This document shows positions 16,901-23,350 of a stretch of 26,070 nt of DNA, in pieces. Positions within the stretch are counted from its first letter, which is position 1, and every line of letters begins with the position of its first letter. A program made the translations under genes and the position numbers. The notes below the pieces were generated by a model. That model was not told the DNA's origin. It ran no database searches and saw nothing but the letters and a program-made list of their open reading frames with translations. This DNA is from CAYGZA01 sp964354135. GTDB lineage: Bacteria; Planctomycetota; Planctomycetia; Pirellulales; Thermoguttaceae. Location: assembly GCA_964354135.1 (NCBI GenBank), contig CAYGZA010000055.1, positions 1 through 26,070 on the forward strand. Direction: 5' to 3'.

Positions 16901-17531
16901 GGCACTCTGTGGCGTTGCAGCCCAGCTTGGTCACGAGCGGCATCACGTCCCGGAGGAAACTGGCGGACTCGTTCTTGGCCTCCTTCACACCCACGACCAC
17001 CTGGGCACTGGCCGTGGAATCCCCCAGCTTGGCGACCACGGTGATCGGCACCTCGCCGTCGGCCACCGGCCTGATGACCCCGTCCTTGCCCACGTCGGCA
17101 ATGGCCGGGTTGGCCGACTTGAACTCGGCTGCCGCGGTGAAGTCTCTGGCCGACCCGTCCGAGAGCTGCCCGGTCACCACCAAGGCGTGCGACGACCATT
17201 TGCCCTGCAACACGAGCTTCGCCGGCTCGACTTGGATGGAGGTCACCTTCACCGGCGGCGGCGGGGCCGGAGGCGCGGGAGCCGGCGCGGGCGCGGGAGC
17301 CTTCGGCGGTTCCGGTTTGGCGTCCTTAGGCGCCGGCGCGGGGGTGGCCGGAGGCGCGGGCGGTGGCGGGGCGGGGGTCTTCGGCGGCGCCGGCTTCGCG
17401 TCCTTGGGCGCCGGCGCGGCGGGCGCCTCCTTCTTCGGCTCAGGCTTGCTCGGTGGATCGGCGGCCCGGGCGGAAAACGCGACGCCGATTGTCAGGGTGA
17501 GTATGACAAGCGAGATCGCCGTGACTCTCAT
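13926..17531 (-). CDS. Secreted DUF1549/DUF1553 planctomycete cytochrome-like protein with coiled-coil insert
   Basis: The 1201-residue protein has a signal peptide (1-24), a Pro/Ala-rich linker (25-94) and a Big2-like Ig domain (95-181). A cytochrome-like PSCyt1 region with C205-x4-C210-H211 in GCNATECHG follows, then a second Big2-like domain (299-379), DUF1549 (about 397-600) with C557-x2-C560-H561, and DUF1553 (about 632-866). Residues 868-1180 are an Ala/Lys/Glu-rich coiled coil of three ~98-residue repeats. The protein then ends with FQDLLWALLNTKEFLFNH, the conserved terminus of DUF1553. In ordinary members that terminus follows DUF1553 after a short linker, so the coiled coil is an insertion. 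The CxnCH motifs suggest covalent haem, unproven. GAGGTG lies 5 nt before the ATG at 17531. It leads the minus-strand cluster. Confidence 0.94.
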   Translation of the reverse strand: MRVTAISLVILTLTIGVAFSARAADPPSKPEPKKEAPAAPAPKDAKPAPPKTPAPPPPAPPATPAPAPKDAKPEPPKAPAPAPAPAPPAPPPPVKVTSIQVEPAKLVLQGKWSSHALVVTGQLSDGSARDFTAAAEFKSANPAIADVGKDGVIRPVADGEVPITVVAKLGDSTASAQVVVGVKEAKNESASFLRDVMPLVTKLGCNATECHGSTLGKGGFKLSMFAGEPDADYEALTKLHLGRRINKVEPLKSLVLLKATNTIAHQGGPKIQPNSAEYAMLASWVAQGVSWGDDKLSKPVSVRVAPKDKVLPKGEGQQLLVRAVHADGSERDVTRLASFHTSDAKVAAVDPSGKIKAEGFGEAVVSVSFMRKSDVVRVVIPQPLPTPFPKIDPNNKIDELVLAKLQKLGIPPSEASSDEVFLRRVYLDVIGCLPKPEEPRAFLADPDPKKRSKLIDRLLEREEYADFWALKWGDLLRIKSEYPVRVWPRGVLTYHRWVRASIAANKPYDQFVRELITANGSNFLVGQANYYRAVQKREPQTYAEATAVLFMGARLDCARCHGHPTESWGLDDGLGMAAFFSKVAIKPTLEWKEEVVFFNQHGGVYHPKMRDYVKPKFLGAEVVEMPRDQDPRPKFAEWLTSPQNPWFAKTMANRVWYWLLGRGIVHEPDDFRSTNPPSNPELLDYLTQEFVGHKFDVKYLFRLILNSKTYQLSSKASDLNRGDAVNFSHYHLRRMGAEQLLDAVCQVTGTSDQFASWIPVPPTIMPMGSRAAQVFDGDIRNPLLDLFGRPLRDTPYECERKLGGSVRQSLHLVNSDHFEGKVSGGPNLQRLLGANKPDPEIIDEIYLATVSRLPRPDEKQKVLDYMSGAGKKVPPQLEADKKTAEDALAKVRAQLQQANAAYEAVEKAAKEAEAAAAAVLGAATQATTAQTNAETAAAAKRQQATEAKKKADDLVQSQQKPAEAKLAPLAQAVTAAATAKAAADKALADAKAAVVPSQQTSEAAEKAAQEAAAQAKAISEDAKKSAAEKKQAADEAAAKRKAADEAKNVLSQAQQKQQQTQTDANTAAEKLTQAEAQKKPAEEALAKIQPQVSAAAQAYEAADKAAKEAETAAAQAKAAADGARAAQAVAATAASQKRKAAGDAKAARDKADGDEKAANAKTAEAAKKLAEATAALKPPRHQAFQDLLWALLNTKEFLFNH
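13992..14879 (-). repeat. Three tandem ~98-residue coiled-coil repeats within the DUF1549/1553 gene
   Basis: The units cover residues 885-983, 984-1081 and 1082-1180. Matching points recur at 98-99 residue spacing: EDALAKVRAQ / DKALADAKAA / EEALAKIQPQ, then AVEKAAKEAE / AAEKAAQEAA / AADKAAKEAE, then AAKRQQATEAKK / AAKRKAADEAKN / SQKRKAAGDAKA. Units 1 and 3 are most alike. The composition is mainly Ala, Lys, Glu and Gln, as in long soluble coiled coils. Confidence 0.75.
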
Positions 17532-17949
17532 CAATTCACCTCAAACCCGGCCTGCACCGGAGTTTCCCGTGGGACTCCATTCGCGCATTTTACCCCTGCG
17601 TTTCTCCCGACGATACGGCGGATTCTCAATACGCCCCGGTGGGTGCAGGACGGATCGCGGGCCCGTCCTGCCGGACGCCCTGTTGCCGGCCGGCCTCGTG
17701 TGGTGGGCAGTGCGCACTGGGGACTCTAAGCTACTGATTGTCGTCGCCGGAGGGCGGGAATGCAACTCCTTTTAGGCCTGCCTGCCCCTCTGAATGGGCA
17801 TCGCATGTCTCATCCCCCCTTGTGCAAGGGTGTGTGTTTGCCCCTCCCGAAGCCGCACCGTCCTCCGCTGTTCTTGCCCGGAGGCATCTCGTGCGCCCGC
17901 TGCCGCGAAGCTGGCGCCAGCACCTGCCGGAGGGGAGTGCCAAGATCGT
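17532..17949. other. 418-bp noncoding stretch between two minus-strand genes
   Basis: No frame looks like protein. It should hold the promoter of the DUF1549/1553 cluster; TAAAAT on the minus strand at 17592-17587 is a possible -10 without a good -35. A 9-bp hairpin GCAGGACGG/CCGTCCTGC (17645-17671, 9-nt loop) resembles a decayed copy of the twin-hairpin repeats. A 12-bp perfect palindrome GCTGGCGCCAGC (17910-17921) lies 29 bp beyond the stop of the glycosidase-like gene, and a CCCTT-GTGC-AAGGG hairpin is at 17817-17830. Either could end that transcript. Confidence 0.45.
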
Positions 17950-20202
17950 TCAGTTCTCCAGTACGACGATCTCGTGAACGTTGTTTGCCTGCACTTCCAC
18001 GCGGTTCCCGTGCGCTTTAAGCAAGGTCTCCTTGTTCCATGCTCTTGCCGTCTTGAAGGGCCGGCGGACCTCGATCACCGCGCGGTAAAGCGGCGGGTCC
18101 TCTATCAGGCTGGGGAGCACGTAGGGCCGGTTCTGGGCCGGCGTGGTCGCAGGGGGCGAAAGATAACCGAGCAAGTGAACACGCAGGACCCCGCTGGCCG
18201 CGTCCTCCGTAATCACCGCCTCGACGTTCGCCGGCGCCGTCACCCGCACCGGCGGCTCGGGATTCAGGAGCCGCACCGCGTTGCGCAAGAGCCGGCGGGT
18301 CTCAACCACCGGGTGCTCGCCGGCGGTCGCAAAGTCGGGCGAGCAGGCCAGTGTGAGCACCTTCCCTTTCCCCAGCGGGTGGAAAAGGATCGCCGGCCCG
18401 ACGGGCCTATCCGCGCTCATCGGCCAACTGGTCCCCTCGCGGCCCTGCTTCTGGAGCACCGTGCGGTGCGGCTGCATCAGCTCGCCGACCGCGGTGGCGG
18501 TCGTCGGCTTCAGCACGGCCGCGGGCCCCTCGACCAGGAACGGCCAGTTCCCAGGGATGTCGGCCGACAGGGCACGCAGGGCGTCCGGAGGCGCCGAGGC
18601 GAACCGCACGTGGTTGTCCAACGAATCGAGCTTCCTGACGAACGTCGCGCCGATGACCTCGGCGAGCGCCGATTCCTTGCGCGGGTTGCCGAGCCGGTCC
18701 AATAGCCCGCTCAGCCCGGTCACCAGCAGGTTGCCGCCCTCCTCAACGTACCGGCGGAACAGCTTGATCTCATCATCCGAGAGGATCGCCGCGTTGGGCA
18801 GGAAGACGATCGGGAACTGCCGCAGCCGTTCGGGCGTCAGGTTCTCGTCGAGCAGGATCCCCAACGGGATGTGCTCGTAAACCAGCGCCTTGTGGGCCCC
18901 GTGGAACGACTGCTGGTAGTGGGCCGGCGTCGCGCGGCCGTACCAGTCGCGGCTGCGGCTGGAGTAGTAGAGCCCCACTTCCTGCACCGGGCGGTGCCCG
19001 AAATGCTCCCGCTTCGCCCGCGCCTCCTGGAACAGGACGCCGATCCGCTCGTAGGCCACCGGGTCGAGCCAGCCGTCGTAGCCGGTCTTGTCCACCAACG
19101 TGACCCGCGTGCCGTGGGCCAGGAGCGCGAACAGCTCCCAGCGGAGGTCGTTGAGCGGACGCGTGGTCTGGTCGTGGTACATCCGCACCCCGCGCTGCAT
19201 CGCTATCTGGTAGATCGCCCCCGGCTTCGTGGCCGCCAGAAACTGGCACGTCTGGCTGACGCCCAGGGCACTGAAGCCCCACACGCCGGTCTCCCCGGTG
19301 ACGAAATCGCCGACGTGGGCGTGTTGCACCGGCCGCTGGCCCACCTCCCACGAGAACGGCGGATAGCCGTGATAGTTGAAATCGACCGAGGCCCGCGGGC
19401 TGAGCGAGCGGACGTGCTCGCGGAGCGCCTTCTCGAAGCGGGCGCTCGTGTTGTAGCGGAACTGGAGCATCCGGTCCCAGTCGTCGTCCCAGGTGACGCC
19501 CTTGGGCATGGCCTTGCCGTACTCGGCCCGGAATCGCGTTTGGCAGCTCGTACACCAGCAGCCGTAGGGCGGCCCAAAACCCTGGTCGAGCATGTCGATG
19601 TGAAAGCCGTCGATGCCGTAAGCCAGCATCTCGGCCACGAGCCCCTTCATGTAGTCGAGGTAGCCGGTGTTGAAGCAGAACCGCCCGATAGGCTTTCCCT
19701 CCGCGTCGCGCATGGCGAATTCGGGATGCTTGCGGAGGGCGTCCCCGGCCTGTTGCACCACGCAGTAGGCGATCACCGGGAGCTTGTGCTTAGCCGCCTC
19801 CTCGACGGTCTCGCGCAATACGTCGCGGCTCCCAAGGCCCGGGCACTTGGGCATGATCTTCGAGTTGTAGTAGGCATATTCGCCGTCGCGGGCCCAAATG
19901 ACCAAGTACTCGGAGTGGGCCTCGACCTGCCGGCGGACGATCTCCCGGCCGTCGAAACGGGCCGCGTAGCCTGAGTCGCTCGGATCGCTGCCGAACTGGG
20001 CCCCGGTGGGGCCGACCTCCATGCCGATCAGGCACCGTTGATACCAGGGGACCTCCGCGGCCGGCTGGCCGCCTTGAGCCCCGGAAACCCACGCGGCCGG
20101 CCCGATTACCGCCGCGGCGAGCACGAGTGCAAGGTTGTACGCGAGTGCGAGGTTGCACAAGAGCGGCCGGCCTCGATGCGGTGGCGACAATGGTAGTCTC
20201 AT
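17950..20202 (-). CDS. Exported glycoside-hydrolase-like protein with beta-galactosidase trimerisation-like domain
   Basis: The 750-residue product has a signal peptide (hydrophobic core 14-40) and a TIM-barrel glycosidase-like domain. Visible features are SEYLVIWARDGEYAYYNSK (97-115), LPVIAYCVVQ (141-150), GIDGFHIDMLDQGFGPP (196-212) with D203 in the position of the nucleophile of fucosidase-like barrels, and a GCWCTSC cysteine cluster (214-220). Such clusters are common in putative glycosidase families of this kind (GHL6-like). Residues about 410-620 resemble the GH42 trimerisation domain: VGLYYSSRSRDWY, HIPLGILLDENLTPERL, FPIVFLPNAAILSDDEI, YVEEGGNLLVTG. The substrate is unknown. The ATG at 20202 has GAGGTG 9 nt upstream and begins the signal peptide, so the longer in-frame start at 20295 is unlikely. 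It stands alone, divergent from the toxin-antitoxin genes. Confidence 0.85.
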   Translation of the reverse strand: MRLPLSPPHRGRPLLCNLALAYNLALVLAAAVIGPAAWVSGAQGGQPAAEVPWYQRCLIGMEVGPTGAQFGSDPSDSGYAARFDGREIVRRQVEAHSEYLVIWARDGEYAYYNSKIMPKCPGLGSRDVLRETVEEAAKHKLPVIAYCVVQQAGDALRKHPEFAMRDAEGKPIGRFCFNTGYLDYMKGLVAEMLAYGIDGFHIDMLDQGFGPPYGCWCTSCQTRFRAEYGKAMPKGVTWDDDWDRMLQFRYNTSARFEKALREHVRSLSPRASVDFNYHGYPPFSWEVGQRPVQHAHVGDFVTGETGVWGFSALGVSQTCQFLAATKPGAIYQIAMQRGVRMYHDQTTRPLNDLRWELFALLAHGTRVTLVDKTGYDGWLDPVAYERIGVLFQEARAKREHFGHRPVQEVGLYYSSRSRDWYGRATPAHYQQSFHGAHKALVYEHIPLGILLDENLTPERLRQFPIVFLPNAAILSDDEIKLFRRYVEEGGNLLVTGLSGLLDRLGNPRKESALAEVIGATFVRKLDSLDNHVRFASAPPDALRALSADIPGNWPFLVEGPAAVLKPTTATAVGELMQPHRTVLQKQGREGTSWPMSADRPVGPAILFHPLGKGKVLTLACSPDFATAGEHPVVETRRLLRNAVRLLNPEPPVRVTAPANVEAVITEDAASGVLRVHLLGYLSPPATTPAQNRPYVLPSLIEDPPLYRAVIEVRRPFKTARAWNKETLLKAHGNRVEVQANNVHEIVVLEN
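20124..20159. repeat. 18-bp tandem duplication in a signal-peptide core
   Basis: Two adjacent 18-bp units (20124-20141 and 20142-20159) agree at 15 of 18 positions. They duplicate six residues in the hydrophobic core of the glycosidase-like protein, giving NLALAY followed by NLALVL. The change lengthens the signal sequence and should not affect the mature protein. Confidence 0.6.
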
Positions 20203-20331
20203 CTTCTCTACACCTCGGAGATTCCCTTGAGACGGCGTTGGATTCTGCTGCCCGTCACTCGAACCGGTTTCCGCAACGGCTTCCAATATAATCACTTACG
20301 GCGATGGAGCAACCCCCGGCCGTTCTTGCCC

Positions 20332-20360
20332 TTGACGACCGCCGCGCAAGAACCGATACT
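20332..20360 (+). promoter_or_regulatory. Sigma70-type promoter of the toxin-antitoxin operon
   Basis: TTGACG (20332-20337) and GATACT (20355-20360) are separated by 17 bp, matching the -35 consensus at 5 of 6 positions and the -10 at 4 of 6. The expected start of transcription near 20367 falls inside the GTAC operator array. The promoter lies within an 8-bp inverted repeat, GTTCTTGC (20322-20329) and GCAAGAAC (20346-20353). A separate perfect TATAAT at 20287-20292 has no matching -35 for the plus strand. Confidence 0.55.
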
Positions 20361-20393
20361 TGTACGTAGAGTACCAAACGTACACGGAGTACA
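20361..20393. promoter_or_regulatory. Phased GTAC operator for YefM/Phd-type autoregulation
   Basis: GTAC occurs four times at exactly 9-bp spacing: 20362-20365, 20371-20374, 20380-20383 and 20389-20392. The outer copies extend to TGTAC and GTACA, giving dyad symmetry about position 20377. E. coli YefM binds operators built on a TGTACA core, so the antitoxin encoded 6 bp downstream is the likely ligand. The array covers the predicted start of transcription, which suits repression. Confidence 0.65.
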
Positions 20394-20398
20394 GTTCT

Positions 20399-20650
20399 AT
20401 GACCCCTCTGGAAGTTACCGATGCCCGGCAGAACTTGGCCGACACCATCAACCGGGTCGCTTACGGCAAAGAGCGCATCCTCCTTCGTCGCCGGGGCAAA
20501 GATGTGGCCGCTTTGGTGCCCGTCGAGGACCTCGCCTTGCTTGTGGAGTTGGAGGACCGTTTGGATGTCGAAGCAGCCCGGGCGGCCCTGACCGAATCAG
20601 AAGGGCGGATCCCCTACGATCGAGCTCGCCGGGAATTGGGCCTCAAGTAA
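20399..20650 (+). CDS. Type II antitoxin, Phd/YefM family
   Basis: The 83-residue protein has the Phd/YefM DNA-binding N-terminus: MTPLEVTDARQNLADTINRV (1-20), then KERILLRRRGKDVAALVPVEDL (24-45). The C-terminal half is charged and helical, the usual toxin-binding part. It should form a dimer that neutralises the downstream toxin and represses its own promoter. The ATG at 20399 is preferred over a TTG at 20360 because GGAG lies 9 nt upstream, the family motif begins here, and the upstream start would place the operator inside the coding region. The toxin gene begins 21 bp after the stop, in the antitoxin-first order typical of this family. Confidence 0.9.
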   Translation: MTPLEVTDARQNLADTINRVAYGKERILLRRRGKDVAALVPVEDLALLVELEDRLDVEAARAALTESEGRIPYDRARRELGLK

Positions 20651-20671
20651 CACGCGACCCGGGAATTGGCA

Positions 20672-20959
20672 GTGGCTGAAGGACAAGGGCACGCGCGCTA
20701 CCGGATAGAACTCACGTCGGCCGCATTGCGGGACCTCAAGGCCCTGCCCAAGAACGTCCTGCAGCGCGTCGATCGCCGCATTCTTTCCCTGGCCGACAAC
20801 CCGCGGCCGCGTGGCTCAGAGAAGCTGAAGGGGGAAGAGAATCTTTACCGGGTCCGCGTGGGCGAGTATCGCATCATCTACCGGGTCGAGGAGGAGGGCC
20901 CCCTGATCCGCGTCATCCGCATTCGCCACCGCGGAGACGTGTACCGCGGGCTATCGTGA
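20672..20959 (+). CDS. Type II toxin, RelE/ParE family
   Basis: The 95-residue product fits the RelE/ParE fold: YRIELTSAALRDLKALPKNV at the N-terminus, then a helix ending ILSLADNPRP, the KLKGEENLYRVRVGEYRIIYRV strands and IRVIRIRHRGDVYR at the C-terminus. The pattern is closest to RelE mRNA interferases that cut mRNA on the ribosome, with the basic RIRHRGDVYR tail among the active-site candidates. ParE-type gyrase poisons share the fold and cannot be excluded. The GTG at 20672 has GGGA 7 nt upstream; a TTG at 20666 is possible and would add two residues. It pairs with the preceding YefM/Phd antitoxin. The residues look intact, so the toxin is probably functional. Confidence 0.88.
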   Translation: MAEGQGHARYRIELTSAALRDLKALPKNVLQRVDRRILSLADNPRPRGSEKLKGEENLYRVRVGEYRIIYRVEEEGPLIRVIRIRHRGDVYRGLS

Positions 20960-21020
20960 CAAATCCGCGCCATCTCCGTTCTCTCTTGTCTTGCACAATT
21001 GAGATGTGCTCTCGCCTCAC

Positions 21021-22601
21021 CTACTTACGCGCGAACCGCCGAAGTAGGTAAAGAAGGTCCGGGTCTTCAAGCCAACCAAGTCCACGTAGTAGCTGGTCAT
21101 CGAAGAACACTGTTTCTTTCCACTTCTCCGCAAGCGGAGTATCCCCGCACCAGTTCTTGGCGTAAGTGTCAGCGCCGTGTTCCATGAGCAGTTCTATGAC
21201 TGCCAGATGTGCCCTGCCGGATCCACCGGCAGCGCGAACCTCAGTTCTTGTGTTGAAAACCTCGTGTAGCGCGGTGTTGCCGAAATCGTTCTTGGCGTTG
21301 ACATCGGCGCCGTTCATTAAGAGGAGCGTGACGACTTCGGGATGTCCCTCTCTGGCGGCAAAGTGTAGGGGAGTACCGAAGCCTGCAGTCGCATTTGCGT
21401 CGGCGTGATTCATCAAGAGCAGCCTGGTCACTTCCACGCGCCCCTTCGCAGCAGCCAAGTGAAGCGCGGTCTCACCGATCGCGTCAAAGGTCGGAACACG
21501 GCGTGTGACCTTCCTGCCTTTCGCCTCCAAAACTGCCCGAACCTTCTTCTCGATAGGGATATCGGGTGGAATCAAGGGATGCACCCGCTCCATTTCTTCA
21601 GGACTAGCGGTACCACCCTCAATAGCTCGGACTTTCCGCTCGAGTTCCTCCACTTCGGCGTTCGTCAGCTTCCCTAGGTGCTGCTGCATCTCACTCGTGC
21701 GCTGCTTCAGCATGGCTCCACGGATGGAAGGCCAGCCGGCATTCTTGGCGTTCACATCTGCACCGGCATCAATCAGCAATCGTGCTGCCGCAACTTCCCC
21801 ATTGAGTGCGGCGACGTCCAGTGGCCGAAAATCGAGAGGTGCCAAAGCATTTAGATCGGCGTGGTTGGCCAGCAGGACCTTAATTGCGCCGGTCTCGCCC
21901 GTCCGAGCGGCACAGTGCAGCGGAGTCCACCCGCGCTCATTGCGCACGTTTACGTCGCTCTTCCAGTAAAGGTGCGATTCGATTTCGTCCATGCGCCCTC
22001 GTTCCGCAGCATCATGGAAGCTTATAGTCGGCCGTGCTGGCACCTTCGGCTTTGCGGGCGCTGGCTTACCAGTCTCAGCAATCTCTGGGACACTGGCGAT
22101 TCGGCCAGTCACGGGGTTTCCTGATTGCCCTGGTGCCACCGCTTTGGGCCGTTCCTCAGCTTCCTCAACTTCCTTCGCGGTTTCACGGGCCGGACTAGAG
22201 AAGAGCTTGCTCCCGACGACAAGCACACCAATCAGAACGGTAAGAGCGAGACAACCAGCAAAGGCAGCCGCAACCGCGCGCCATGAGAGTCGCCTCGTGA
22301 CGGAAGTCGCATCCGGTCGACCGGGATTGGGTGCGGTCAAAAACCCTAATGGCTCCCCAACTGAATCGGATGGGTTTGCGTCGACTGGCGCGGAAGCCAC
22401 AACCGGCAGCGGCGGAGGTGTTGCATTGGATACAGGGAATAGGCCCCGCACACGCTCGGCCGGAACCCATGCGCCGTCAGGGGCGTTCTTGACCGGAGTG
22501 TCCCGTGAGATCACGCCGGCGTGGGCGAGACTTCGCAGTTCGTCGCTTGAAATGGGGCCAACTTGTTTCCCCATTGCCTGGTAGAACCATTGTGACGCCA
22601 T
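21021..22601 (-). CDS. Membrane protein with N-terminal GYF_2 domain and ankyrin repeats
   Basis: The 526-residue protein starts with a GYF_2 domain (4-52), WFYQAMGKQVGPISSDELRSL and following residues. A Pro-rich linker, one membrane segment (about 108-131) and another linker come next. Ankyrin repeats fill the rest: GWTPLHCAARTGETGAIKVLLANHADLN (224-251), a degenerate pair (257-297), a helical insert (300-365), ETALHLAAAKGRVEVTRLLLMNHADAN (377-403), TPLHFAAREGHPEVVTLLLMNGADVN (410-435) and two more to the C-terminus. Both module types bind proteins, so a scaffold or sensor role is likely, with the GYF_2 domain probably cytoplasmic; topology is inferred. GGGGAGG lies about 8 nt before the ATG. 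GC by eye is about 50-60% against 65-77% in neighbours, suggesting separate ancestry. It diverges from the TIR unit. Confidence 0.85.
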   Translation of the reverse strand: MASQWFYQAMGKQVGPISSDELRSLAHAGVISRDTPVKNAPDGAWVPAERVRGLFPVSNATPPPLPVVASAPVDANPSDSVGEPLGFLTAPNPGRPDATSVTRRLSWRAVAAAFAGCLALTVLIGVLVVGSKLFSSPARETAKEVEEAEERPKAVAPGQSGNPVTGRIASVPEIAETGKPAPAKPKVPARPTISFHDAAERGRMDEIESHLYWKSDVNVRNERGWTPLHCAARTGETGAIKVLLANHADLNALAPLDFRPLDVAALNGEVAAARLLIDAGADVNAKNAGWPSIRGAMLKQRTSEMQQHLGKLTNAEVEELERKVRAIEGGTASPEEMERVHPLIPPDIPIEKKVRAVLEAKGRKVTRRVPTFDAIGETALHLAAAKGRVEVTRLLLMNHADANATAGFGTPLHFAAREGHPEVVTLLLMNGADVNAKNDFGNTALHEVFNTRTEVRAAGGSGRAHLAVIELLMEHGADTYAKNWCGDTPLAEKWKETVFFDDQLLRGLGWLEDPDLLYLLRRFARK

Positions 22602-22812
22602 GACCGTGCCCTCCCCGTAAAAAGCCGCAAGGCAACCACGCATCAGGGTAGCCCTGCGACCTAGGCTATGCAACCCCTGCCCAAAGGGGTAGAATCGGAG
22701 ACATTCGGGATGCCTGGCCAGCTACCGGCCAAGCGGCTCGGGCCGGCGCGGGGAGTTGTTCGCCTTGCACCCCGTCCGACCCGAGCCCACCCGCAGAACG
22801 AAAGGGGAACCT
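22602..22812. promoter_or_regulatory. Divergent spacer between the ankyrin gene and the TIR unit
   Basis: This 211-bp region should hold both promoters. Visible structures are a CAGGG-TAG-CCCTG hairpin (22644-22656) and an ACCCCT-GCCCAA-AGGGGT hairpin (22673-22690). AAAGGGGA lies just before the 22813 ATG. No clear -35/-10 pair is visible in either direction. Confidence 0.35.
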
Positions 22813-23250
22813 ATGGGCGGCGCATCGGACGATTCGGTGGAGTTGACGGGCCCGGCGGACGTCAAGAAGTGGCTTGAATTGCGAATTCAGCCAACTCTTG
22901 GATCCCTGCACGATCGCCTCATTAGGTGGGTTGAAGGCACTGCCTTTAACACCAGGGTCATCTTGCCCGGTAAGGCAACGTCGCTGCCTCCCCAAGCGCA
23001 TGGCGACGTGCTCTCCAGCGTGCGCCAGGACCTGGGGGTCGCCTTCGCGTGGGCGAAGAACCGCGGGCTGGCCAACTTGCCGCCGCTCCCTCCCGTGTTC
23101 CAGAATCGGGAGGAAGCGCAAGCCGTCTATTCTGAGTGGCGCGCGTATTTTGAGCGTCTTGAAGCCGCGGCACAAGAGGCAGGGCAGGACAAAGAACCCG
23201 AGATGGGGTTTCACACTCTGCTTCCGACCAAGAAGCCGGCGACGGATTAA
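22813..23250 (+). CDS. Hypothetical protein upstream of the TIR gene
   Basis: I do not recognise this 145-residue protein. It is soluble with no signal or membrane segment, and is probably mostly helical: DVKKWLELRIQPTLGSLHDRLIRWVE (17-42), a short possible beta region (47-52), SSVRQDLGVAFAWAKNRG (68-85), a proline-rich turn (LANLPPLPPVF) and AVYSEWRAYFERLEAAAQEAG near the C-terminus. GGGGA lies 5 nt before the ATG at 22813, and the preceding in-frame residues are not protein-like. It is 100 bp upstream of the TIR gene on the same strand, so the two may form one operon. If so it might be a sensor, inhibitor or partner of the TIR effector; that is inference only. Confidence 0.7.
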   Translation: MGGASDDSVELTGPADVKKWLELRIQPTLGSLHDRLIRWVEGTAFNTRVILPGKATSLPPQAHGDVLSSVRQDLGVAFAWAKNRGLANLPPLPPVFQNREEAQAVYSEWRAYFERLEAAAQEAGQDKEPEMGFHTLLPTKKPATD

Positions 23251-23298
23251 GCAGAGGCGGAGAAGGGTGATAACCAGCCCGCCCGGCACCTCGGGGAA

Positions 23299-23349
23299 CT
23301 CACCTTCGCCCTGGGGCCCGCCCGGCCGGCCCGGAGAAAGGAAGGTGAG
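23299..23349 (+). promoter_or_regulatory. Hairpin sequestering the ribosome-binding site of the TIR gene
   Basis: CTCACCTTC (23299-23307) is an exact complement of GAAGGTGAG (23341-23349), which contains the Shine-Dalgarno sequence and ends one base before the ATG at 23351. The 33-nt loop is very GC-rich and can form an inner stem (GGGCC with GGCCC). In the mRNA this 9-bp stem should hide the ribosome-binding site and keep translation low until it is opened. Confidence 0.55.
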
Positions 23350-23350
23350 C

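Noticed and set aside
20360..20398. Longer antitoxin start at TTG 20360
   Set aside because: It would place the operator inside the coding sequence, add unrelated residues before the conserved Phd/YefM start, and start right at the -10 box.
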